Source: Psychrobacter sp. (GTDB lineage: Bacteria; Pseudomonadota; Gammaproteobacteria; Pseudomonadales; Moraxellaceae). From it: a stretch of DNA of 64,000 bases. Below are positions 32,660-40,930 of this stretch, one piece after another. Location: the NCBI RefSeq assembly GCF_030454045.1, contig NZ_JAKDJE010000006.1, forward strand, positions 7,219 to 71,218. The letters run 5' to 3'. Both the position numbers and the translations under genes were made by a program. Position 1 is the stretch's first letter; each line of letters opens with the position of its first letter. The notes under the pieces were generated by a model. The model saw nothing but the letters and a program-made list of their open reading frames with translations. It searched no databases and was not told the origin of the DNA.

Positions 32660-33103
32660 ATGAAAGCACCTGATAATAAAGGGGTTTTTTATAGCCCTCA
32701 TGCGCACATAGTTGATAGCTTCAACGTCTATAAGCAGAAGCCGCCACCCGCAGATCACCCAAACGCCATTGTTTGTGGGCAATGCGAAGATCTCACATGG
32801 CGCATGACCGACCGCTGTATTCATTGCAACTTTGACATCGCAGCCGATGCCCTAGAGCAGCAGAGATTACAGCAATTAGAGCAGCTCAGGTTTGAATTAC
32901 AGCAGCTTAAGGACGAGCTGAGACCTTTTTTAGTCTTGATGGCAGCTTGCGCTATAGCTCTAGTCCTTACATTCTTTATAGCTCCGCAGATGCCTTACGT
33001 ATACTGGGTAGTGCTAGGTGCCATGATAGTGCTAGCCGCATTCATAAAGCCCCTAGATGACCAAATCAAAAGCACCCAGCACCAAATACAAGAGTTACGG
33101 TAA
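32660..33103 (+). CDS. Zinc-ribbon membrane protein sharing the repressor tail motif
   Basis: 147 residues. The N-terminus has NKGVFYSPHAHIVDSF (about 6-21), nearly the same as the repressor C-terminus. A four-Cys ribbon follows (CGQC at 39-42, Cys53 and Cys56). Next come a Gln/Leu coiled coil (65-90), two membrane helices (about 91-108 and 114-131) and a short helical tail. It starts four bases after the repressor stop with AAAGGG upstream, so it is expressed with it in the lysogen. A role in sensing, exclusion or anchoring is open. Confidence 0.75.
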   Translation: MKAPDNKGVFYSPHAHIVDSFNVYKQKPPPADHPNAIVCGQCEDLTWRMTDRCIHCNFDIAADALEQQRLQQLEQLRFELQQLKDELRPFLVLMAACAIALVLTFFIAPQMPYVYWVVLGAMIVLAAFIKPLDDQIKSTQHQIQELR

Positions 33104-33115
33104 CAAACGCAAAAA

Positions 33116-33138
33116 GGGCGGCCCATTACAGGCTGCCC
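33116..33138 (+). terminator. Stem-loop after the repressor operon
   Basis: GGGCGGCC/GGCTGCCC stem of 8 bp with one wobble pair, seven-base loop, 12 bases after the last stop codon. The following sequence is AT-rich but lacks a clean U-run. Confidence 0.55.
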
Positions 33139-33146
33139 TCATATCA

Positions 33147-33174
33147 TTTAAAACGCATTTAAACATCTTTTAAA
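33147..33174. repeat. Helically phased TTTAAA units, locus C
   Basis: TTTAAA at 33147, 33158 and 33169, spaced exactly 11 and 11 bases, close to where the prophage should end. Confidence 0.55.
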
Positions 33175-33231
33175 GCCTACCAGCGTATTCTCACTTTAAC
33201 TGGCTGTATGTCCTCATATCCACCGATATGC

Positions 33232-33397
33232 TAAAATGGGAATCTCTCAGTTCACTGAGCATTCAACATCCTTCAAGGCTTGGTTTTATCTAGGTTTAAG
33301 AGGATTCCTCCCACTTGTTTCCGCCTAGTTTTATTTATTCCCATACTTAGTGATTGGTTACACCCAGTTACTCACAGTGAGTAGCTGGGCTTTTTTT
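33232..33397 (+). ncRNA. Candidate small RNA with own promoter and terminator
   Basis: The 350-bp gap 33104-33453 has no protein gene. It contains an extended -10 (TGCTAAAAT, hexamer 33232-33237) and ends in a strong plus-strand terminator (stem 33363-33373 with 33379-33389, then seven T). Within it TGGGAATCTCT near 33237 pairs with AGAGGATTCC further on, closing a larger fold. Predicted RNA about 150 nt. I do not recognise a known RNA, and it could be phage or host. Confidence 0.4.
33363..33397 (+). terminator. Rho-independent terminator
   Basis: 11-bp stem with one mismatch, five-base loop, followed by TTTTTTT on the plus strand. It ends the candidate small RNA and shields the convergent dehydrogenase gene. 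Confidence 0.85.
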
Positions 33398-33453
33398 ATT
33401 CAGTGACACCTATAAAAGAGTATAGATAGTCATTCATGACGGGTTTTGGTTTC

Positions 33454-34827
33454 TTAAAATACGTGTACTGCTTTAATGTTTACAAACTCTTTGATACCAA
33501 ATCCACCGTGCTCGCGACCATAGCCTGAGTTCTTCACACCACCAAATGGCAGTGCAGGATTGGCAAGACCGTAACCATTGATATAGACCATACCAGTATC
33601 GAATTGCTCACTGGCTAAGCGAATGGCTTTTTCTTCATCTTTTGAGAAGATAGCGCCGCCTAGGCCGTAACGACTGTCATTTGCAATGCGCATTGCATCG
33701 TCTTGGTCTTTCGCACGAATTAGTGATGCTACAGGACCAAATAATTCGTCATCGTAGGCAGGCTGGCCTTTCTCAACGTTTTCTAAAATGGTCGCTGGAT
33801 AATAGCTGCTTTTACCTTCTGGCAGCTCACCACCGACGGCAATGGTCGCGCCTTTTTTCACACTGTCTTCAACCTGCTCATGCAGTTTTTCTTGCAAGTC
33901 TTTACGCGCTAATGGACCGATGTCTGAGCTGTCATCCATTGGGTCGCCAGATTTTGTACCTTCAAACTTCTCTACGATACGCTTGCGGAATTCGTCATAC
34001 ACGCTATCGACCACAATAAAGCGTTTTGCTGCTACGCAAGTTTCACCGTTATTGACTAAACGGGCTTGGGTACAGGTCTCTACAGCGGTTTCTATATCGG
34101 CGTCTTCTAGTACGATAAAAGCGTCATTTGAACCGAGCTCTAGTACTGATTTTTTGATTGCTTTGGCCGCTTGTTGACCAACAATACGACCAGCAGCATC
34201 ACTACCTGTGAGCGTTACGCCACGTACTTTGTCATTTTCAATCAATTTTTCTGATTGGTCATGATCAATCAAAATCGTACGGAACAAATCATTTGGCAGT
34301 TCAGACTCATGGAATATTTTTTCGATCAATAAGCCAGAACCTGTGACGTTTGCTGCATGTTTAAGCAGAACACTGTTACCTGCCATCAAGTTAGCAATGG
34401 CATAACGGAATACTTGATACGCTGGGAAGTTCCAAGGTTGCATACCATAGATGACGCCGATTGGTTGATAAGTCACGATACCTTTTTTCATGCTTTCGAT
34501 ATCTCGCTCATCATCTGCAAGCGCAGCAACACCATTTTCAGCAGTGTAATCACAAATTGCTTTACAGAGATCTACTTCTTGCTGACTTTGACCATAGAGC
34601 TTACCGCGCTCTTCGGTCATAAGCTTAGATAGCTCTTCTTTATATTCCATCAGCTTGTCACCGATAGATTGAATGACACGTCCACGCTCTTCATGGCTCA
34701 CTGTACGCCATTCTAAGAATGCATTATGTGACGCGTCGACAATCTTGTTAACTTCGTCGTTGCTCATGTAATCATAATTTTTAATGTCTTCGCCCGTTGC
34801 TGGGTTAACAGTAGTAATATCTGACAT
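33454..34827 (-). CDS. sad: NAD(P)-dependent succinate-semialdehyde dehydrogenase
   Basis: 457 residues from ATG at 34827 with AAGGA seven bases upstream; the longer frame to 34965 is low-complexity and lacks a ribosome site. Aldehyde dehydrogenase fold with MQPWNFPAYQV and LLKHA motifs typical of the Sad/YneI branch, catalytic Cys in NNGETCVAAKRF and general-base Glu in LELGSND. It oxidises succinate semialdehyde to succinate, feeding the TCA/glyoxylate cycle. Substrate preference within the family is inferred from similarity to E. coli Sad. Confidence 0.85.
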   Translation of the reverse strand: MSDITTVNPATGEDIKNYDYMSNDEVNKIVDASHNAFLEWRTVSHEERGRVIQSIGDKLMEYKEELSKLMTEERGKLYGQSQQEVDLCKAICDYTAENGVAALADDERDIESMKKGIVTYQPIGVIYGMQPWNFPAYQVFRYAIANLMAGNSVLLKHAANVTGSGLLIEKIFHESELPNDLFRTILIDHDQSEKLIENDKVRGVTLTGSDAAGRIVGQQAAKAIKKSVLELGSNDAFIVLEDADIETAVETCTQARLVNNGETCVAAKRFIVVDSVYDEFRKRIVEKFEGTKSGDPMDDSSDIGPLARKDLQEKLHEQVEDSVKKGATIAVGGELPEGKSSYYPATILENVEKGQPAYDDELFGPVASLIRAKDQDDAMRIANDSRYGLGGAIFSKDEEKAIRLASEQFDTGMVYINGYGLANPALPFGGVKNSGYGREHGGFGIKEFVNIKAVHVF

Positions 34828-35085
34828 GTGGATGTCCTTATTATTTGATTTTATGTGTTTAGTATTATTGTCACTTTTAACTGTTTGGTACTTTTGATTA
34901 TTTAGTGCTTCATCGATAGTACGATTTGTTTTATCGGTGGGTCGTTTTCTGTCTGTGGTTATCATAACAAGTTATTTGGCGAAGAGTTTTACAATATATT
35001 GTGAAGTGTGTTGAACGTGTTAATAGTGTGACTGTCTTATTAAGAATAGCTAAATATTGAATAAGACTACATAGCAATACTAAAC

Positions 35086-35110
35086 AAAAAAACCAGCCTA
35101 GAGGCTGGTT
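35086..35110 (-). terminator. Terminator of the LysR gene
   Basis: Perfect 8-bp stem AACCAGCC/GGCTGGTT with four-base loop and seven T on the minus strand, about 100 bases after the LysR stop. Confidence 0.85.
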
Positions 35111-35206
35111 TGGTTCGTTGAATATACCAAATATAGGTTAGACAATAACATTCAAAGTGAGTTAATTACTTACTATAAGATACTTACTACTTTATAAAAA
35201 CTCTTA

Positions 35207-36196
35207 TTAAAATAAGTGATTAATGACAGGTATTTCTTGTGGTGGATTTTCTTCCTCAGCCACTACTTGCCGTGCCACATGCATGATTAATTGACGCAAC
35301 CAACGGTGAGCAGGATGGTGCTGTAGCAATGGTGACCATGCCATGGTCAGCTCAAACTCAGGAATAAAAAACGGCGGTTCTTCCATCATAATACTGTCGT
35401 TATTAGCCTGCATACGAGCCACACGGGTTGGCAATGTCGCTATCAAGTCTTTATTTGCGGCAAGCATGGCTGGCATCTGATAATGACGAGTGAAGACACT
35501 AATTTGGCGTTTCTGGCCCAAACGTTGCAATGCCTGATCAATAGATCCTAGACCACCTGATTTTTCTGGATTAACTCCAAATCCCACGCCCATTCCTGTT
35601 TTAGATACCCAAACATGCTGCGCTTTTAGATAATTTTTCAGATTGAAGCGGTTGGCATAAGGACTTTCAGACGACAGCAAGCAACTAAACGTATCACGCC
35701 ATACCAATACCTGATGAAAGCTCTGTGGTATCTCATTAAAACGATTGATCGCCAAATCAACACGCCCCTGTTCCATATCGCGATAAGAGACATCTGAGGG
35801 TGTCAAAAAATCCAAAATGACGTTGGGTGCTTCTGAACGTAGTGCCTTCACTAGCCTCGGTACCAAAGTCGCTTCGGCATAATCTGATGTCATGATTCGA
35901 AAAACACGAGAGGTACTATAAGGACGGAATTCGGTACGCGGCTCTAGTACTTGAGTCAAATCTGCAAGTATCTCACGGATGCGTGGCTGCAACTCAAGGG
36001 CGCGCTCAGTGGGAGTCATGCCTTCAGATGAGCGCACCAATAGCGGATCATTAAATAGCTTACGTAAACGACGCAAAATATTGCTCATGGCAGGCTGGGT
36101 AATACCAAGCTGCTCAGCGGCACGAGTGACATTTTTCTCTCGTAACAACACGTCTAAATGGACTAATAAATTTAAATCAACCCGCTGCAAATTCAT
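35207..36196 (-). CDS. LysR-type transcriptional regulator
   Basis: 329 residues from ATG at 36196 with AGAGAAG upstream; the frame opens 11 codons earlier without a site. An N-terminal winged helix-turn-helix (about 4-62, AAEQLGITQPAMSNILRRL) and a long ligand-binding domain (about 90-300) are visible. The start MNLQRVDLNLLVHLDVLL is typical of the NodD/LinR-like group. It is divergent from aceA across 666 bases, so glyoxylate or fatty-acid-related control is possible but not shown. Confidence 0.92.
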   Translation of the reverse strand: MNLQRVDLNLLVHLDVLLREKNVTRAAEQLGITQPAMSNILRRLRKLFNDPLLVRSSEGMTPTERALELQPRIREILADLTQVLEPRTEFRPYSTSRVFRIMTSDYAEATLVPRLVKALRSEAPNVILDFLTPSDVSYRDMEQGRVDLAINRFNEIPQSFHQVLVWRDTFSCLLSSESPYANRFNLKNYLKAQHVWVSKTGMGVGFGVNPEKSGGLGSIDQALQRLGQKRQISVFTRHYQMPAMLAANKDLIATLPTRVARMQANNDSIMMEEPPFFIPEFELTMAWSPLLQHHPAHRWLRQLIMHVARQVVAEEENPPQEIPVINHLF

Positions 36197-36862
36197 ATGT
36201 GCTTCTCTTGGATTTTTAATAAGTACCACTGCAAGCTTGGTATGTGTGATGCTCTATATTTTTGATGATGTCATGGTGATATGCGATCTACAACCACTCA
36301 ATTTCACGCCTTTTTATTGATTTTTTCGTAAAAAACACTCATTACAACCCAATTATAATACCTTAAAATGCTGTTATCTCTACATTATAACTGATAAAAA
36401 TACTAAAGATAAGTATCATAAATTAGATAAATCTTGGTAAGGCAGTTATAGTGAGTTCCATAAAGGATTTGCGGTACAGACCACAAATCTGAGTTTTATG
36501 AACGGGTTATCGTCCAAAAAATACGACAATTACATAGCATATTAGCGGTTTATATCGGCAGCAAAATACTACCAAGTGTCAGTACAATTGTAACATCTCT
36601 TGTTGCTAATTATGACAACGCTGGTTATTAAATACTCAAACACCTTTGATAGACATGGACAAGCTGAATCAACACTATACATCAGTAATTATTTGTCAAC
36701 TGCTGAGTTCAGCAATCTTCTTGTATTCATGCACAGGTTTGTTTAGGGTAAAGAAGACCTTTACGAGGTATTGATAGCACCACTACCAAATTTATTGATA
36801 ACGCAAATTATTACTTTAACGCTCAATTTATTATTTTTTACACCCTACCAAGGAGACTATAG
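36197..36862. other. Long divergent intergenic region, LysR / aceA
   Basis: 666 bases, AT-rich, with no convincing gene. It must hold the aceA promoter and the LysR promoter, but I see no near-consensus pair. The aceA ribosome site is AAGGAG ahead of the ATG at 36863. Confidence 0.6.
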
Positions 36863-38449
36863 ATGTCAACTGCATATAAATCAGCGATCGACCTAGTACG
36901 TGAATTAAAGCAAAAGCACGGCAACTGGCAGAACATTAGCGAGACTGATGCCGCACGTATGATGTCACAAAACCGCTTTAAAACGGGCTTGGATATCGCA
37001 AAGTATACTGCAAAAATCATGCGTCAAGACATGGAAGATTATGACAATGATACGTCTCAGTACACACAGTCTCTAGGTGCATGGCATGGTTTTGTGGCAC
37101 AGCAAACCATGTATGCTAAGAAAAAATACTTCGGTACGACCTCTAAAACTTATATCTATCTTTCAGGTTGGATGGTAGCGGCGTTACGCTCCGAGTTTGG
37201 TCCATTACCTGACCAATCTATGCACGAAAAAACATCAGTACCTAAACTAATCGAAGAAATCTACACGTTCTTGCGTCAAGCTGACGCTAAAGTATTGAAC
37301 GATTACTTCCGTGAGCTAAATGCTGCTGAAGAAGCGGGTCAAGACACCTCAGCTATCCTAGAAAAAATCGAAAACTTTGATTCACATGTTGTGCCAATCA
37401 TCGCTGATATCGATGCAGGTTTCGGTAACGAAGAAGCGACTTACCTATTGACTAAGCAAATGATCGAAGCTGGTGCTTGTGCCATTCAGATCGAAAACCA
37501 AGTATCTGATGTGAAGCAGTGTGGTCACCAAGCGGGTAAAGTGACTGTACCGCACGAAGACTTTATCGCTAAACTAAACGCCATCCGCTATGCATTCTTA
37601 GAGCTTGGTGTCGAAGACGGTGTTATCGTTGCTCGTACTGACTCTGAAGGCGCATCGTTGACGCAAAAAATCCCAGTATCAAACGAACCAGGTGATCTTG
37701 CTTCTAAGTACATCGATTTCCTTGAAGTTGAAGAGATTGAAATCAACGACGCAAAAGAAAATGACATGCTGCTCAAACGTGATGGCAAATTGGTACGCCC
37801 AGTACGCCTAGCAAACGGTCTGTACCAATTCCGTGAAGACACCAACATCGACCGCGTGGTTCTAGATTGTGTAACGGCTCTTGAAAACGGTGCTGACTTA
37901 CTATGGATTGAGACGCCAACGCCAGATGTTGCGCACATCAAATCAATGGTTGACCGTATCAAAGAGCAACAGCCTAAAGCGAAGCTTGTATACAACAACA
38001 GCCCATCATTCAACTGGACGCTTAACTTCCGTAAGCAAGTGATCGCACAGTGGGAAGCTGAAGGCAAAGACATCTCTGCATATAATAAAGATGACTTGAT
38101 GAGTGCTGATTACGACGGTACTGAGCTTGATGCAGCAGCTGACGTTGCCGCTAAGAACTTCCAACGTGATGCGTCACGTGAAGCTGGTGTATTCCATCAT
38201 CTAATCACGCTACCGACTTACCACACGACTGCTCTTAGCGTTCATGAACTTGCTAAAGGTTACTTCGGTGAAGAAGGCATGCTTGCTTATGCAGCTGGCG
38301 TACAACGTAAAGAAATCCGCGAAGGCATCTCTTGTGTTAAGCACCAAGCAATGGCTGGTTCTGACCTTGGCGATGACCACAAAGAAATCTTCTCAGGCGA
38401 TAACGCTCTGAAAGCTGGCGGTGGCAAAAATACGATGAACCAGTTTTAA
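36863..38449 (+). CDS. aceA: Isocitrate lyase
   Basis: 528 residues, the long isocitrate lyase type found in Pseudomonas and Acinetobacter. The catalytic loop is KQCGHQAGKVTVPHEDF (about residues 216-232), and the metal-binding Asp-Ile-Asp-Ala-Gly-Phe-Gly motif lies around 177-183. It splits isocitrate to glyoxylate and succinate, the first glyoxylate-bypass step; the partner malate synthase G is at 58.6-60.8 kb. Codon use looks like a highly expressed gene. Strong ribosome site and terminator. Confidence 0.96.
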   Translation: MSTAYKSAIDLVRELKQKHGNWQNISETDAARMMSQNRFKTGLDIAKYTAKIMRQDMEDYDNDTSQYTQSLGAWHGFVAQQTMYAKKKYFGTTSKTYIYLSGWMVAALRSEFGPLPDQSMHEKTSVPKLIEEIYTFLRQADAKVLNDYFRELNAAEEAGQDTSAILEKIENFDSHVVPIIADIDAGFGNEEATYLLTKQMIEAGACAIQIENQVSDVKQCGHQAGKVTVPHEDFIAKLNAIRYAFLELGVEDGVIVARTDSEGASLTQKIPVSNEPGDLASKYIDFLEVEEIEINDAKENDMLLKRDGKLVRPVRLANGLYQFREDTNIDRVVLDCVTALENGADLLWIETPTPDVAHIKSMVDRIKEQQPKAKLVYNNSPSFNWTLNFRKQVIAQWEAEGKDISAYNKDDLMSADYDGTELDAAADVAAKNFQRDASREAGVFHHLITLPTYHTTALSVHELAKGYFGEEGMLAYAAGVQRKEIREGISCVKHQAMAGSDLGDDHKEIFSGDNALKAGGGKNTMNQF

Positions 38450-38481
38450 TCACTGATCATCTATAATCGTAAGTCATAAAA

Positions 38482-38516
38482 AAGTCGCCCTACTGACTGT
38501 GGGGCGGCTTTTTTAT
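38482..38516 (+). terminator. Terminator of aceA
   Basis: AAGTCGCCC pairs with GGGCGGCTT across a short loop, followed by TTTTTTATT. Confidence 0.88.
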
Positions 38517-38606
38517 TGCGGTTTAAATAATCAGAGGATGGTAGACTAATAATTATCAAGACAAACCGTTAATCAAAGCCATCATTCAGAATTATTAGGA
38601 GCCAAT

Positions 38607-40187
38607 ATGCAGGAGATAGAGCTAAAATTTTTGGTGCCAGAATCACGGCTAAAAGGGTTGATGCGGCAAGTAAAAGTCAAATCCTCGCAAGTGACACCAC
38701 TGGCTGCCCACTACTACGACACCCCCGATCAGCTACTTGCACAGGCAGGTATTGGATTGCGTATTCGTAAAGAAGGCGAGAATTGGGTTCAAACCATCAA
38801 AGCTGGCGGCGATGGTATTGCAGCCCGTTTAGAGCACAATGCGGTATTGGATAATGACCAAGTACAGCAAATGCTCGATAATAACGCGCTAGTGCCCGAC
38901 TTGACCCTATACAAAGACACACCAGTCACCTCTGCATTGGCTGACTTTAAACTCAAAAAACTACAAAAGACACTGACCCGACTGTACGTCACTGACGTAG
39001 AGCGCACCACACGACTGCTCATAGAAGAAAATAGTGATGAAGACGATAACTGCATCGAAGTGGCTTATGATCACGGAGAAATCATTCACGGTACTGACGA
39101 TACTCAGCGAAAAACCATTCAGGAAATAGAGTTTGAGTTGATCTCAGGCGATATAGGTTTTCTATTTACGACAGCCAAAACATGGTGCAAACGCTATAAG
39201 CTCTGCTTGTCTACCGTAACCAAAGCTGAAAATGGCGGCTTACTTGTCAACGGACAAAGCCACAGCCCAGCGGTTGGCGTTGATCTAAGCCAACTAGAGG
39301 TAAACAAAGACAGTAGCCTGCCCGCCTTTATACGAGCAGCCGTACATAACTGTCTGTTACAGATACTGCCAAATAGCAGCGCTATCGTCGCTGGAAGCAT
39401 TGATGATGAGCATGTTTTGCAGGTAAGCATTGGTCTTGAGCGCTTGCAGGCTGCGTTAAAAGCATTTGATAGTTTTTCTGACGAGATCAATCCTGACTGG
39501 CTACCGATACTAAAACAAACGGCCAACCTACTTGGCAATTATTACCAACTCACTCATATCAATACCTATATCGAGTCTGAGCTACAAGTATTTGGCGCGC
39601 CCGCTGTTGACTGGGCCACAGATATCGAGAACATAAAAATTACACCGATCAATACGCTGCAAGCCAACGACTTTCAGCTCACCTTATTAGAGCTAGTTGC
39701 TTTTGTCATGAGCGACCCTAGTATTGAACCTCAAACAGACAAGCTTGCCTACGATAAGCTAGAAACGATCTTATCGACGCACTACAAACTATGTCTTAAA
39801 ACTGATAAAAAACGTGATGAGATAAGTGATGGTGATTTTACAGACGATGAGGTAGAGTCAAATCTCAGCGATGATGATGAGCCTGATCATGAGCTTCTCT
39901 CTCATTTAAAAGATTTACGTTACATCAGCGAGTTTTCTGCGCCATTACTCAGTAAGAAAAAAGCCAAAAAGCAAACCAAGCGCTGGCTAAAACGCTTGAT
40001 AAAAGTGCAATCAGCCCTAGAGCAACATCATGAAGACAGCCAATATCAACAGTATTATGCGTCAAAATCAGCGACAGATACCAATGCGCTATACGGTGCA
40101 GGCTGGTTTGCAGCCATGCTCACAGACGATCCAAGTTATATCGAAACACGCTTAGCCAAATTCAAAGACAGTGCTACGTTTTGGTAA
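38607..40187 (+). CDS. CYTH-CHAD inorganic triphosphatase
   Basis: 526 residues. The N-terminal CYTH domain starts with the ExExK signature (EIELKF, residues 3-8), followed by Arg/Lys/Glu strands forming the triphosphate tunnel up to about 200. The C-terminal part (about 225-520) is a helical CHAD-like domain, and an Asp/Glu-rich loop lies near 405-435. E. coli YgiF has the same layout and hydrolyses inorganic triphosphate. Ribosome site AGGAG ahead of the ATG. The CHAD part is diverged. Confidence 0.87.
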   Translation: MQEIELKFLVPESRLKGLMRQVKVKSSQVTPLAAHYYDTPDQLLAQAGIGLRIRKEGENWVQTIKAGGDGIAARLEHNAVLDNDQVQQMLDNNALVPDLTLYKDTPVTSALADFKLKKLQKTLTRLYVTDVERTTRLLIEENSDEDDNCIEVAYDHGEIIHGTDDTQRKTIQEIEFELISGDIGFLFTTAKTWCKRYKLCLSTVTKAENGGLLVNGQSHSPAVGVDLSQLEVNKDSSLPAFIRAAVHNCLLQILPNSSAIVAGSIDDEHVLQVSIGLERLQAALKAFDSFSDEINPDWLPILKQTANLLGNYYQLTHINTYIESELQVFGAPAVDWATDIENIKITPINTLQANDFQLTLLELVAFVMSDPSIEPQTDKLAYDKLETILSTHYKLCLKTDKKRDEISDGDFTDDEVESNLSDDDEPDHELLSHLKDLRYISEFSAPLLSKKKAKKQTKRWLKRLIKVQSALEQHHEDSQYQQYYASKSATDTNALYGAGWFAAMLTDDPSYIETRLAKFKDSATFW

Positions 40188-40214
40188 AGGGTATTACTGA
40201 CTAATATAACGCTA

Positions 40215-40252
40215 CAAAAAGACAGCTTCTGTCTACAGAGCTGTCTTTTTTA
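40215..40252. terminator. Bidirectional terminator
   Basis: Perfect 12-bp stem (40216-40227 with 40239-40250) flanked by A-run and T-run, between the convergent CYTH and L,D-transpeptidase genes. Serves both. Confidence 0.9.
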
Positions 40253-40273
40253 TTATTGATGAAGTCATTTCGT

Positions 40274-40789
40274 TTAATCAGCCACGATCGTAACTGGCAT
40301 CTCCTCCTCAACTTGATCAAATAACTCAACGATATCTTCATTGCGCATACGTACGCAGCCATGTGACAGCGGCACCCCCATTGGTTCAGTCGCAGGCGTA
40401 CCATGGATATAGATATAGCGCTCATACGTATCACAGCCTCCTTGGTGATTACGCCCTTTATTCAGCCCGCTCTCAAGGCCACGCAACCAAAGAATCCGGC
40501 TCAATATCCAATCACGATTAGGATGTAGTGCTCCAAGATCTGAATCATATATTTCACCAGTTGGTACACGCCCGACAAACACCGTATTCATCGGCTCACT
40601 ACCCCCTATTTTTTTTGCAATACAATGCTGACCAAGCGGCGTACAACCGCTATCTTGCTGGCTTCCAATACCGTTCTTGGCAGTAGATATAAGGTATTCA
40701 GCGATTTGAGATTGCTGCTCATAGAGGGTTAAGGTTTGCTTAGCGATGTTAATCACAAGATGCTTGTTCAAGGGGGTATTGTTGGTCAT
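40274..40789 (-). CDS. L,D-transpeptidase (YkuD)
   Basis: 171 residues covering one YkuD domain. The active site is SHGCVRMRN (about 143-151) with the upstream His of IHGTPATEP (about 129). No signal peptide or membrane helix is visible, so export is unclear; short cytosolic-looking YkuD proteins of this type are common in gammaproteobacteria. It would link or anchor peptidoglycan by 3-3 bonds if exported. Confidence 0.9.
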   Translation of the reverse strand: MTNNTPLNKHLVINIAKQTLTLYEQQSQIAEYLISTAKNGIGSQQDSGCTPLGQHCIAKKIGGSEPMNTVFVGRVPTGEIYDSDLGALHPNRDWILSRILWLRGLESGLNKGRNHQGGCDTYERYIYIHGTPATEPMGVPLSHGCVRMRNEDIVELFDQVEEEMPVTIVAD

Positions 40790-40930
40790 AAATGCTTCCA
40801 GCTATCAGTCATTTATCGTATTACTATCACTATTTTTAGTAAAATCGATTAGAAATTTCTATTATCAAGGGATTGTGTCAATGCTTTTGGCACCGTAATA
40901 TAGAGGCACACTTTTTGATGCTAGCAGATT

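Larger units (their letters stand above)
1..33200. mobile_element. Mu-like transposable prophage (partial, siphovirus tail)
   Basis: One continuous phage genome: divergent repressor/Ner switch, MuA and MuB transposition proteins, GemA, Mor-type activator, lysis genes, Mu-type packaging and head genes, then lambda-type tail genes M, L, K, I and J. Nearly all genes lie leftward with overlapping stops and starts. The left side is cut by the window, inside a tail-fibre gene. The right end must lie between the last repressor-operon gene (stop at 33103) and the chromosomal dehydrogenase (stop at 33454). I cannot see the exact terminus or a 5-bp target duplication, so 33200 is nominal. Mu head plus lambda tail is the B3/D3112-like arrangement (inference from gene order). 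Confidence 0.95.

Noticed and set aside
40201..40434. 77-residue leftward frame overlapping the L,D-transpeptidase
   Set aside because: Out of frame with the well-supported YkuD gene and running through its terminator.
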